From Pseudevernia furfuracea (taxonomy: Eukaryota; Ascomycota; Lecanoromycetes; Lecanorales; Parmeliaceae): DNA of 64,000 bases. The position numbers were made by a program, and so were the translations under genes. The DNA lies in NCBI GenBank assembly GCA_022315425.1, contig JAIUPT010000034.1, positions 992,001 to 1,056,000 on the forward strand. Reading direction: 5' to 3'. Below, one piece after another: positions 11,258-21,653 of this stretch. How positions within the stretch are numbered: position 1 is the stretch's first letter; every line of letters begins with the position of its first letter. The notes beneath the pieces were generated by a model. That model had not been told where the DNA came from. It saw only the letters and a program-made list of their open reading frames with translations, and searched no databases.

Positions 11258-13694
11258 ATGACTACCCAATTGTCCCATGCTGCATTGACGCAGATATGGA
11301 ATTTCCCAAAGCTGAAGGGCCAACAAAACTATCAGCCATGGGCCAAAAAGATGAAGAGTGCACTGGTGTACTCGGATTTATGGGACGTCGTCCAGAATGC
11401 AAATCAGGACTTTTCAACGGATCTATTAGTCATATCAGCATCTACGGCTGCTCAGGTAACGGCTTATCAGGCTCAATTGAAGATCTGGAAGCAGACGAAC
11501 AATTAAGCGTCTGAGCTGATTTACTTCATGTGTGAAGATAAACCAGTCGAAGTCATTAAGGACGATGAGGTTGCCATGAACCGATGGATCAAGTTGAAGA
11601 ACAATTATTCCGACTCAGGTTTCATTCTTCGGTTCATCAAGTTACAAGAACTCTGGACAACATCAATGGCAAGCAGCGGCAACTCCATGGAGACGTACGT
11701 TGTTAATATACGAGCAAAGTCGAAGGATCTTAGTCGAATGGGGGCTAGGATAGACGAGTGGATACTCGTCTCGTTGCTGCTGAACAACCTTGACATCAAG
11801 TACAAGGATTTCGTGCACCGTACCATCACGTCGTTGGACGAAGTGCCCGACTTTGACAAAATTGTCACACTCCTCCATGAGGAAGAGCGTCTCCTGAAGA
11901 GAGACACCAAAGAACAAGCCATGGCCGCCGCCATGAAGCGTTTCAAACAGGAGGAGGACGAGAAGAAGGCCTCTGGTAGAGGTAACTCCAACAGCAACCG
12001 TGGTCGAGGCTCAACGAGAGGCCGCGGGGGTAGAAACAACAACACCACCCAACTCATTTCCAAGAACCCGAATAGTACTAACTATAAGGGCGATGGCGAC
12101 CCTCCTGAGTGTCCCAAGTGTCATCTCAACAAGGATGGTAGCAAGAGACTACACTGGCCATACGACTGCTGGACCCTCCATGAGGACCGTATCCCAGACA
12201 GATTCCGTGACGCCTTCAAGAAGGCTAAGGCCAAGGCGAATGCCGCCAAAGAACGTGAACGACCAGACGATTTCGAAGATAACCACAGTACTCATATTTC
12301 GGCAATGGCCCACTTGGTCATTGACCAAAACACCGTGGCAGACGGAGAGGATGAGGTCTGGGGCTTCCCGTTCAACGCGACTACACCGGAATCCTATGAC
12401 GAGGATATATCGGAGGAGTCGGCCATAGAGACTCTCGACCAGTCTCTACCCCAATTGACAGAAAAACAAGAGGGGGAATCTACATTGGAGATACCGCAAG
12501 AAGAACCGGTGGTTCAGCTTGCGCATACACCAAACTTTGCCGGATACGCAAGCACACGACTGCTTCCCTCTCCGAGAGCACTTCCCGACATCGAATGTCA
12601 GAAGGAAGAAACCATAGTGGAGGCACCAAGCGCGCACTCCACGTCCCAGCTTCAACCTACGCCAAACTTTTGCGGCGAGGCAAGCCGGGGGGCAGAGGAA
12701 AAGCTTGCCTCTCAGCCCGAAGTTGTCGATTTTGAAATAATTGACCAACTTTCACATGAGACGTTCTCATATTTCCGTGCATACTCCGCAGCGTTGGACA
12801 GTGGTCCCACGACGTCACGAGACTGGATGATCGACTCAGGGTGTACTAACCACATGTTCTTCGACAAGGACGAGTTCACCGAGTATCGACCCTACCGTGG
12901 AGGAGTTATTGTTGCCAACGGAGCCACTGTCTGGACTCAAGGACGTGGCACAGTCGAAATGGAATGGCTATTGAAGGATGGAACCAGCAACATAGTTCGT
13001 GTTGAGGACGTGTTGCATGTACCAGACTTTACATGCGGGCTATTTTCAATTAGCCAGGCCACCAAGAAGGGATTTGAAATCGCCTTCCTCGGTGATGATT
13101 GCCACATTTCAAAGAATGGTGTACTTGTAGGAAGTGCACCAAAGACTCGGAACATCTATATACTGGATGTGTCCCAGTCTACGGCCAAAATTGCCGCCCT
13201 GATTCAGGAGAATACGAGAGCACTGTCCACCGCCCTGATGTTTAACGAAGACGCAGTCGAACTGTGGCACCGTCGAATGGGACACCTAAACGAGGTAGAT
13301 CTCAAGAGACTCGTTAACATGAGCAAGGGCATCACCTTAACACAAAAACCTCGGGTCAAGCCCATTTGTGAGGCGTGTTCTAAGGCAAAGTCGTCTCGCA
13401 AGGTCTCAAGAAGACAACAGCGAGAGGTACTCGAAAAACTCGATAAAATTCATATCGATTTGGGAGGACCATTCAACGTACCATCGGTCAATGGAGCCAA
13501 ATACTACATGCTTCTAACGTACCAAGCACATCGACATACAGTGGCATTTTGTCCGAGACCAGGTGGAAACTGGGGCAGTGTCATTCGAGTGGGTATCTAC
13601 GAGAGAAATGGCTGCTGACGGGCTTACAAAGGCTCTCAGCAAGGACAAATTTGGTACATTTGTAGGCCAGTTAGGCCTCAAGAAGAGCGTCTAG
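11258..13694 (+). pseudogene. Copia gag-pol remnant (Gag, knuckle, protease, partial integrase, RNase H tail)
   Basis: Translation starts at ATG 11258 (MTTQLSHAALTQIWNFPKL), a copia-type Gag with QNYQPWAKKMKSAL. A single in-frame TAA at 11504-11506 interrupts the frame, which continues unchanged from 11507 to 13618. Later come a Gly/Arg-rich stretch, a knuckle-like CPKCHLN..LHWPYDC, a long acidic linker, and the protease motif DWMIDSGCTNHM. The GAG-pre-integrase HHCC pattern (WHRRMGH...CEACSKAKS) follows, then the start of the integrase (HIDLGGPFNVPSVNGAKYY). Coding similarity breaks near 13530-13580. In another frame 13581-13694 gives SFEWVSTREMAADGLTKAL, the known end of copia RNase H. The element cannot make its own reverse transcriptase. 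Confidence 0.9.
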
Positions 13695-13754
13695 GAGCAG
13701 GAGTCCAGTATAGACTCTGTGGGAGATACAGGCCCATTATTGCCTGTGTGGGAG

Positions 13755-13949
13755 TGATGGAATTCAGCCAATCATAGGCCGTTCCGCCCGCACTAGCGTG
13801 CCTTTTAGCGTGGCGCTAGTGGGCGACTCTTGTCTATCCTTCTCCTTCTCTTCCTTCTTGTCCACTACATGTATTCTACATAGTCATGCAATAGAGTCGT
13901 TCTATTAGCCACCCAATACAAGACCTCATAGCTGTCATATATTCCAACA
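13755..13949 (+). repeat. 3' LTR of copia element
   Basis: 195 bp, apparently identical to the 5' LTR, followed by the second copy of ATCAC. Confidence 0.95.
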
Positions 13950-14524
13950 ATCACCTATCAGGAAGCTTTGACGACTACTTCAAATACACATACGAGGCTA
14001 TCTTGAACGGAGATTCTTACACCCACGACATTGGATTCGTAAAGGACTGCGAGAAATCTTTTGGGCGACATCCTTACCCACGCCTGAGTATCACGAACCG
14101 GTGGGAACATGGCAGGACAACAACAGATGAGGAGCGACGGTACGCAGTTGACCGAGTTGGACACGTCAAACACTGGTTCCAAGAAGACGTGCTTGGGTAT
14201 AATGACACGCATCGGTCTTCTGCAGTCATGGCCATGCCTTGGACGGTTGGCATACCCACCTGTCGCGACTCGCCAAGACCTGAACCAAATATGGATTACG
14301 ACGGATCTCAGCCGGCGTACGTGACCTCGTTTATTAAGGGGCCCGGAATTTGTCTTCCCAAGTAAGTCTTCCCTTGGTCTCCCCAGTGGACTTTCGCGAA
14401 AACCAAAACTAACGGGGGGGTCTAGTCGGTACCTGGACATATAACTCAAAGAAAGGTATCGAAACGAGAGGAGCGTCTGCCCGATGAGCACCGAGTCAAA
14501 GTGCTAGCTTTGGTCAAGGAGTAA

Positions 14525-14978
14525 ACAGAAGACAACAGGACAAACAACGTCTGGTGGGTGGAATGGAATATGGACCAAGAAAGTATGCTCCTGATTGGGA
14601 TGCAAGATAGGAAAAGTGTGCCTTCTGTCCACAGCCGCACAAGCAAGCAGCCCGGCCGGACATGCCCGCTACAGGCTTTAGATCGCCAGGTATGGCACGG
14701 AAGATTACATGCTTGCCACACCTCCAAGACACCACGAGTTACTTTAGGAAGTCTACCCGCCGGAGTCATGGTCACAAATGCCGGGAACACGCTCGTTTCC
14801 AACCAAAGGATCTATTGGATGACGAGAGTTGACTTGCATCTTGCAGCGTTTTGAACTTGGGCATCCTCACTCCTTTCTCGCATCTTCTACCAAGGGGATG
14901 AACGGCATGCATCATTACGTCGCATCGTAATCCGACTTTGAAAAGACGGCACAAGCCAAGTCCTCGGCGTCCGTCTCC
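14525..14978. other. No gene recognised
   Basis: Spacer between the amidase remnant and the stop codon of the FAD monooxygenase; no supported feature. Confidence 0.4.
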
Positions 14979-16744
14979 CTACAGACTTTCCAAGAACAAT
15001 TCCGCCGCCGCACGGTTCTGCGCCTTTAGATCCCTGTGCCAAATCCAATGCATCCGCTTGCCCAGCTCGTCTGACATCTTCCTCAAATCACCTTCAACTC
15101 CGGCTTTCCGCATCGCGAAAAGGAGTCCTGCCTCCCGGCTCGTTTGGACAACACGCTGGGTCCTCGGCCGGCGTATCTGATCGTAGGCGTAAAACACATT
15201 TGGAAGTTCCGAACGGTTGGGGTGGGTGGATGAGTCCGTGAGCAGGTGCGTGAGGACGAGGGCGTCCTCGATCGCTTGGCCGGCACCTTGCCCTTGCCAG
15301 GGCGTGGTTGCGTGTGCGGCATCGCCCATCAGTGCCACGCGGCCATTGGTGTACGTGGATGTGGGTTTCGTGTCCCAAATCGCCCATTTTGCTAATTCGG
15401 GGCCTTTGAGAAGCTATGATGAAGAAAGATGTAAGCAGAGAACGACGAGCGAGCGGGACAACTGAGGGATCGTCCATTCCTAGGGGTGAGGGGGAGATAC
15501 CTCAAGTATTGCGCATGCGTGCGGTCCCCATCCTTCGAACAAAGGATTGAGCTCTTCCCATTCTGCGGGCATGTTCCATTTCTCGTGTTCCCATTTGGCG
15601 ATCTCGGGGTTTGCGGCCGCTAAGAGCACTTTATTGTCGTCGGCTGGTGAGCAAAGTAGTGCTCTGCCTACGGAGACACAGTCCAGTAGTCAGTCATTCA
15701 GTTGCCCCGAATGAAGACAGGCGAAGAGGAGCTGGGCCACAACGTGGGGGGGTAGAATGGAAATACCCGGTCCACAAAATATCGACGTATTCTGCGCCAC
15801 CTCAGCTCCCAGTTTCTCAATGGCTGCATCCATGGGCACTAAGCCTCTGTACGCAACAAAACCGGAAAATACGGGTTTGGCTTCTTCTTGGCCAATCAGA
15901 AACTCTCGAACGTAACTGTGAATGCCATCGGCGCCAATGACAGCGTCTGCAGTGGCGATGGTCTTATCTGCGAAGTGCAAGATGACGGGTCCATCGAAAT
16001 CATATTGATCTTGAATGTGGACAAGGCGTTTGCCCATGTGTACGCGATCTTTGGGAACACCAGCGATGAGGTCGTTGACAAAATCTACACGCTGACACGA
16101 CTGCAATCCTGTAGAGCTCTTTTGGGTGTGGATCAATTTGCCCGCGTTCTCACCGTGGCCCTGGGTTGCACAGACCAGCTGTCAAACTTCTTGCTCCCGT
16201 AAAAACAATCGAGTTGAAGTCTGACCGAAGAGGGAAAAACGAAACTTACGGCGAAGAAGTTCATGAAGGTTTTCTTGTGACTCTCCCATAAATTGCCCGT
16301 CACGTTCTTCTTGAAAGCAGCCTCGGTCTCGGGGCCCAGCAATTCTAGCGCTGCTTGCGCATTAGGCCCAAACCCAAGAGCAGCACCTAACTGAATCCAT
16401 TTAGGAGCCGCCTCGTAGATTTGGACGTTGATATGGGGGTGTTTGAGAAGGCCAAGTGCGAGGCAAATACCGCCGATACCACCACCGATGATGGCGATGC
16501 TGAGGTTTTCTGGAGCTGGTGAGCTGGTCGCAGCTGAGGTGCCATTTGCAGCTGGGGAGTTCACTGGGCCGTTTGGGACTGAGGGGGTAGCTGAGATGCC
16601 GTTAGATTCTGGGTGGCCGTTGGGTACTGATGCAACATTCGGCAGTGAGACCTTGTCCTGTTCTGAGGGAACGTCTGGTACTGAGGTCACGTCCGACACC
16701 GAGGCCAGGTCATGGACCGACGCTATTTCTGGCGCCGACGCCAT
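14979..16744 (-). CDS. FAD-dependent monooxygenase (salicylate-hydroxylase-like)
   Basis: Four exons are proposed: 16744-16250, 16178-15767, 15667-15501 and 15413-14979, totalling 502 residues. All three flavoprotein hydroxylase signatures are visible. The GxGxxG fingerprint is in SIAIIGGGIGGICLALGLL, the DG motif is in AVIGADGIHSYVREFL, and the GD motif is in ALMGDAAHATTPWQGQGAG. A typical enzyme uses NAD(P)H and O2 to hydroxylate an aromatic acid. The N-terminus is unusual: about 80 residues of imperfect SVxD/SVPN repeats rich in Ser, Pro, Val and Asn precede the Rossmann fold. I chose the ATG at 16744; a non-ATG frame extends slightly further upstream. Codon use and introns are normal, and the gene seems intact. 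Confidence 0.85.
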
Positions 16745-18648
16745 TGCTTCTTGTAAGATATATCGAGCTCTACGGTAACGGTCCAAAGCCCGGAAATCAG
16801 CTAGACGTGGAGACTGTACCTTTCTGAAGGCTTAGGTCTTGCAGACAATGATTGTTAAGAGTTGTTGCGGAGAGAGACAGTAGCCCCCCACCTTTATGTT
16901 TACTCAGAACAAGCCGGAGGAATTCGGTGAACCGAGTTCACCGAACCAAACTACCATAGCTGCAGACTTACGATTGCTTGCATACTAATGGCATACTGAC
17001 TCTAATAAGGACGTTTAGAAAATACGGGAACGAGCAAGCTGAGCTAAGCGCTATTTTCAGATGACGGGTTTCAGTGTTGAGGCTCTGAATTAAGTTTAGT
17101 GGTTGATAGCATCAGAGCTTCGGTGAATATGTCCAATCCGGGAAATACTCCGAGTACTGGGTCAGCTGTGGCCGAGGAGCAGTAGCAGTGACTGACTGAC
17201 CTACCGGTATCGCGTGCAAGAGTTGCTTTCATTTTTGAATAACTTCAAAGTCTGCAGTATGAGGGTTTGCATGGGAATAGACAGGTTCTTACCCAGACAA
17301 CTTTGGGGTCGCTTTCAAAGGATTGTATTCTGTTGATCGCTTCCTATACGCGAGTCTACCCACCCCCCCCCCTCTCAATCGGAGCAGGATAAATGAAGTT
17401 GTCGACATGCAAGTGGCTGTAATGATAAGACCTCTCAACTTCGCACGAGGACGTGGGCTGTCTCATACTCGAGCGAATGGCTCACATCATGGGCTCACAT
17501 TGTGGGCCTAGAAATGACGCAAATATTGATCGGGCGGTCTCATCTAACGGGACATCTCGTATCCGAGCGCTTAAGGATACCATGCCTACATAGCATAGAC
17601 CTAGGGCAAAAGAAAAGCCTGACCATGTATAGGCGTGGGTGGGAGGCATATAAGAATGGAAATGGCGGTGAATAGGATTAAATGGAATGAGGAGTCACTG
17701 GTGTGAGACAAGTGTATCCCATGTCCTTGCGACTTGTGCGTCTGGGCGGACTTCGGCAGGAGGTCCTCGAGCTTGAGGCCCCAAGAGGGATCTAGAGTTC
17801 TCTGGTGACACGTATATCCTGCATTGGAACGTGGATGGAATATGTGACTACATATCATGAGACCCACTGACCCCCAATTCTACCACCTACGTATAAGATT
17901 ACCTCCCTACGTTCTCCCTACGGGTTGATCCTTTCGTATATTTGAAGAAAAGAAAATGGCACGATCGAGCGTCTATTTTGGTACGCGGGCCTATCAATCT
18001 ATCGGAATGAGTGCTGCGTCTGAGGGTTCAGCGGATGCCCGAGTTCAGGAGTCATGCAGAGGTTGAAAGCATAAGGGTCGGTGCGTTATGCAAGGTATGA
18101 CGGAGTACCAATGCAATGCTGGTGCTGACGCGGTAAGTTTCATACTTATCATGCCATCATCCTTGCCTTTCCTATGCGAAAAGATAGTAGCTACCCTTTT
18201 ATCGTGATAGGTAGTTTGAATTTGTTTCGAAGAACTGTGTGGCTCGGGTTAGGAAATGTAATTGCTTTTCCGTGTTGTAGGATTGCGGATACTGATGGGT
18301 GGGAGGGATTTGGGCTAACCGCCAAAATGCGCTGGCCCCACAATCATGTGCAGATCCGGATCCACCTCCGGGAATACCGATATGTATGTACCGTATTAAT
18401 TGTAACACCCCGTATGGCATGCCTACCTTAAGTTTAACATTCATTAGCCTCGCATTTTGCATATGCTCGATTTACCTCATCACGCATATCATCAACTTTT
18501 CCCGAATCCTTCTCTCTTTCCTCTCTACATAGACACCGTTGTCCGGAATCGGGAATTGTGATGAAAGCAGCATTGCCGAATGCTGTTGCTACTCCATACT
18601 CTTTGTCCTGCTGAATACAGTACAAATGTAGAAAGCCGACACGTTGCA
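16745..18648. other. No gene recognised
   Basis: Nearly 2 kb without a convincing gene. The first few hundred bases should hold the promoter of the monooxygenase gene. A poly-C run lies near 17360. Confidence 0.4.
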
Positions 18649-19112
18649 CGGAGGTCTGTCCCAAAAGTCCTGGAAGCGCAGAATACCAGAATTCTACAAC
18701 AGTACGGAGGTTGACAACACGTAAAGTCCTGGACATGCGCTAGTATCAGCCCTAGCCCTACTTTCGGAAGGCAGACCCATAGTCGAAGACCTTAAACTTA
18801 TCTCTTAGGAGCGCATAGGTTGAGCATAGGGACTTCTTTTGGGGCTGATGGGGGGCACAGGCCTGAAGCTAGGTGCATTTCCGAGACAGTTCTAAGCGCA
18901 TTGTCTAGGTAACACTTGGGGCGATATCCGACTTCTGGACCCTTTTTCTTGGCATGTCCAGGACTTTACGTGTCAACCTCCGTAGAGACCTTCATTTGGG
19001 CCAAAAAGCAAAGTCTTTTAAGCGCACTGTCCAGGCAACCCTCCAGGCGGGGCTTTATCCAATGTCTTGGCCCAGAAGTCTTAGCGTCCAGGACTTTCCT
19101 TGCAGACCTCCG
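18649..19112. mobile_element. Outer inverted-repeat element (MITE, Tc1/mariner-like ends), split by a second copy
   Basis: The left end CGGAGGTCTGTCCCAAAAG (from 18649) is inversely matched by a right end finishing GCAGACCTCCG at 19112 and followed by TA. Both ends continue with the shared AAGTCCTGGA motif (reverse-complemented on the right). A related complete element (18705-18982) sits inside, so the outer copy is interrupted. No transposase frame is present. It is probably a non-autonomous element of the same family as the copies at 35.7 and 59.4 kb. Confidence 0.6.
18705..18982. mobile_element. Inner inverted-repeat element (MITE) with TA flanks
   Basis: The left terminus CGGAGGTTGACAACACGTAA and the right terminus TTACGTGTCAACCTCCG are inverse copies differing by a 3-base indel. 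Both extend through AGTCCTGGACATGC. The element is flanked by TA on both sides (18703-18704 and 18983-18984), the target-site duplication of Tc1/mariner transposons. It is about 280 bp with no coding capacity. Confidence 0.75.
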
Positions 19113-19114
19113 TA

Positions 19115-20883
19115 CTATTGTCCATAATCATATCAAATGCAGTTACCGGTAAGTTTTAACTATACAGTCTCACGCACTTGGCGTGCGTTTTTCAGCGTGT
19201 ATCTTTAGGGCTCGTGCCGTTCCATCGAAGCTCGGAGATTTTGATCTCAAGTATGGTATGTGCCAAGGAAACGTGCATCATGTCGTGCTTGGCTATGTGC
19301 CTATGGTCTTGGCTGAACTCTTTTACGAAAGAGTCGGACGACAATAAAGCATATCTCAGATGTTGTCTTGGAAGCTCTTGAAAAATGATTATTTTCACTG
19401 CGGCTGAATGTACGTCGTGTGTCCGGACATGTCTTCTCCTACTCAAAGCTCTTTATAACTTCGCTTCCTTGGTCTGATAGTTCTCCTCCTCGCCCTCTTC
19501 CCCTGCATAGCACCTTCTTCTGAGTGATCAAGCGAGCTACGCTTGGGCGATATTATAACTCAGTACGGCCCTGTTGTATCCTTATCGTATCATCCGCGTT
19601 CGAATAGGGCACCGATGCGTCACTGGGGTGATTTCCCGTCATAGCGTATTGTCTGACTGGAGCCGAGGCCATTGTGTATGTCTTTCTCGAGCTATCTCTC
19701 CAGGAGCAGTATAGGATTCCTAATGAACATACGCTCTGCTTGAGACGACTCTCGGTGATCCTTCGACGCTAGCCTTAATGCTAGACGAGATACTTCGTGC
19801 TCCGGTGAATCGGAAGATCAACAGGTGTTGCTGGAACAGCAAGTTGAAGGGTCGGGATCTCCGGAAGATGGAGATACTGCTCCGCAGGAGATGCGGAGCA
19901 TTGCTGTGGATTAGTTGCAAGCTCTGCAATGACAGCTTGGGAATGCTTGTTTGTGTTGGACGTGCCTAGATCATTCCACATGCATCTCATGTTTGTCCTT
20001 TGTTAGATAGATCTCTTTGTCAGGCCATGGGTTATATACCCATGGACCTCCTCCATAGACCATCATGCTTTTGCTATCACGCTGCTGCACCTGCTGGCTT
20101 GACAATTTGACCTGAGCTCGCGGTCTTAGGCATATGCTTGCTGCGCCTTGTAGACGGTATAGTGGCTATATCAGCCGGTCTTCTAGTAGGCGATCTCATT
20201 GTACTAGATCCCCAATACGTCAATGAGATATCCATAAGTCACAGTTCCCAACTACAAAAGTGATTCGCAAAATGCAGTATCGCTTGCTGTGAGACTTGAG
20301 CTGCTTCGTCCATGGGGGAAAGGACTGTCTAGTGTAGGGGTGGTGGAGTTTCTACATTGATATGTGCTCTGATATTCATATGGCAGGGAGCCTTTGGAAA
20401 GCATCCAGCGCGAAATTCTACAAGCAATGACAATGACGCAGCGTTAAGGGCAAGAGCCTGGTCGAGATTTAGAAAGGATGGTGCGTGAAGCTGGTGTCCG
20501 GCAGTTCAACGGTGTAGATAATGTAGATCCTGGAGGAAGAGCCATTTGCGTATTTTCTACGAGTCAGATACAGGGTGACGGAGTTGAAAATAGGAGAGCT
20601 TTTGTAGACACGTCTACTGAACGGAAAGACGCAAGTATTTGGTCAGAATTGTATGACTGGATGTCCCAATCGCCAGCTGAGAGTACTGTAGAATGCAAAG
20701 GAAACAACTGGAAGCTGCTTCAAATCTTGGCTTTGTCGCGTTTCAACGTGCTTGATCGGCAGGTCTGGTCACGTGTCTCGGCCCTGTGTTAAGGACTAAG
20801 CGGCAGCACCGAAGCTCTCCCTTTTATCCATTTCGCGTTTCATTGCAACACAACCCTCTTCCTCCTCCATCTGCTCGCCAAGG
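19115..20883. other. No gene recognised
   Basis: An open frame at 20478-20792 (+) has no recognisable motif and I do not call it. The last 200 bases probably include the promoter of the next gene. Confidence 0.4.
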
Positions 20884-21653
20884 ATGTCATCAGACTCGGC
20901 GTCATCAGCGATGCCATCTTCCAGCACCAACCACCCATTCTCAGGCGTGCGTTCACCTCTGTCACTAGATGAATTAGACCGCTATGTCCGCCGCGAGGCT
21001 TCCAACCGCGCTCAACTACCAGTCGTCCCTCCCAACTTCATCGGCCCCCATCGTCCTCCTCCATCCTCGACTTTCATTGGCCAGAGATGGCTTGTGGGGG
21101 GGCCTCCCAACGAAACCACGGTTCGCATCATGTTCCACTGCGTGCTGCCGGCCCACGATGAGTCTCGTCACGTCCTCATACACATGAAACCTTCTATCTC
21201 CGAGGAGGCCCTTGCGTTGAAATTGTGCAAAGTATTCGACACTCGAGCCACTGGGTGCTTCATCACGAAGACTCGTCCTAATTTTGTACCTGGGCTGAGT
21301 CTTTTTACGGACCCACACAAAGGTACGACTCTTTCACACAACCTTTCACGGGAAAGGTTTTGTGCGCTGACAAAATCCTAGTCTACAGCTATGCAGAAAT
21401 ATTTGCATACCTCGGCTCCACCTTGGCTGGATTCATGGAGGTGACGGTGGTCCCTAATGAACAAATGAGTATCTGCACAAATTGCCACAAACGCAAGATT
21501 CTCAACACAGCGATACTAGAGAATGTTCGCAAGTGGTGTTTTAGTCCAACCGCGCTCTGCATCAAATGCTGTAGGACCGGGGCCGCCGATCTAGACAACG
21601 TGATCGAGATGTGCATGCCTGATGGGCGGATCCTCCCAACATTTCACGTTTGA
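20884..21653 (+). CDS. Hypothetical protein with two CxxC pairs
   Basis: Exons 20884-21322 and 21382-21653 join in phase over a 59-bp intron and give 236 residues. The N-terminus is Ser/Pro-rich. The middle includes QRWLVGGPPNETTVRIMFHC. The C-terminal part has ICTNCHKRKIL and, about 27 residues later, CIKCC, a spacing that could bind one zinc ion. I do not recognise the family. The consistent frame on both sides of a good intron supports a real gene. It stands alone between long non-coding stretches. Confidence 0.55.

Larger units (their letters stand above)
10928..13949 (+). mobile_element. Ty1/copia LTR retrotransposon, internally deleted, recent
   Basis: Two 195-bp LTRs (10928-11122 and 13755-13949) appear identical base for base and have TG..CA ends. 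They are flanked by a perfect 5-bp target duplication ATCAC (10923-10927 and 13950-13954). The internal region is only 2632 bp, against about 4-5 kb in autonomous copia elements. It encodes Gag, zinc knuckle, protease and the GAG-pre-integrase domain, then jumps to the last residues of RNase H. Integrase core, reverse transcriptase and most of RNase H are missing. Identical LTRs imply a very recent insertion, mobilised in trans. There is no sign of RIP in the element. Confidence 0.95.
10871..14524 (+). pseudogene. Amidase-like C-terminal remnant split by a retrotransposon
   Basis: Removing the copia element and one copy of its target duplication joins an open frame at 10871-10927 (ending LRKLWNEQNYH) to 13955-14363 (beginning LSGSFDDYFKYTYEAIL). 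The downstream part carries VMAMPWTVGIPTCRDSPRP and YVTSFIKGPGICLP, which resemble the C-terminal region of fungal amidase-signature enzymes. An intron-like break (about 14360-14424) leads to VSKREERLP, again amidase-like, ending at TAA 14522-14524. A one-base shift near 14450 is needed to keep the frame. The catalytic Lys-Ser-Ser part is absent, so the locus was probably already a fragment before the insertion. The family assignment rests on my recognition of the C-terminal motifs. Confidence 0.5.

Noticed and set aside
11605..12063. Minus-strand 152-codon frame
   Set aside because: Antisense to copia Gag; composition mirrors the Gly/Arg-rich region.
13958..14491. Minus-strand 177-codon frame
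   Set aside because: Antisense to the amidase-like remnant, which has better-supported motifs on the plus strand.
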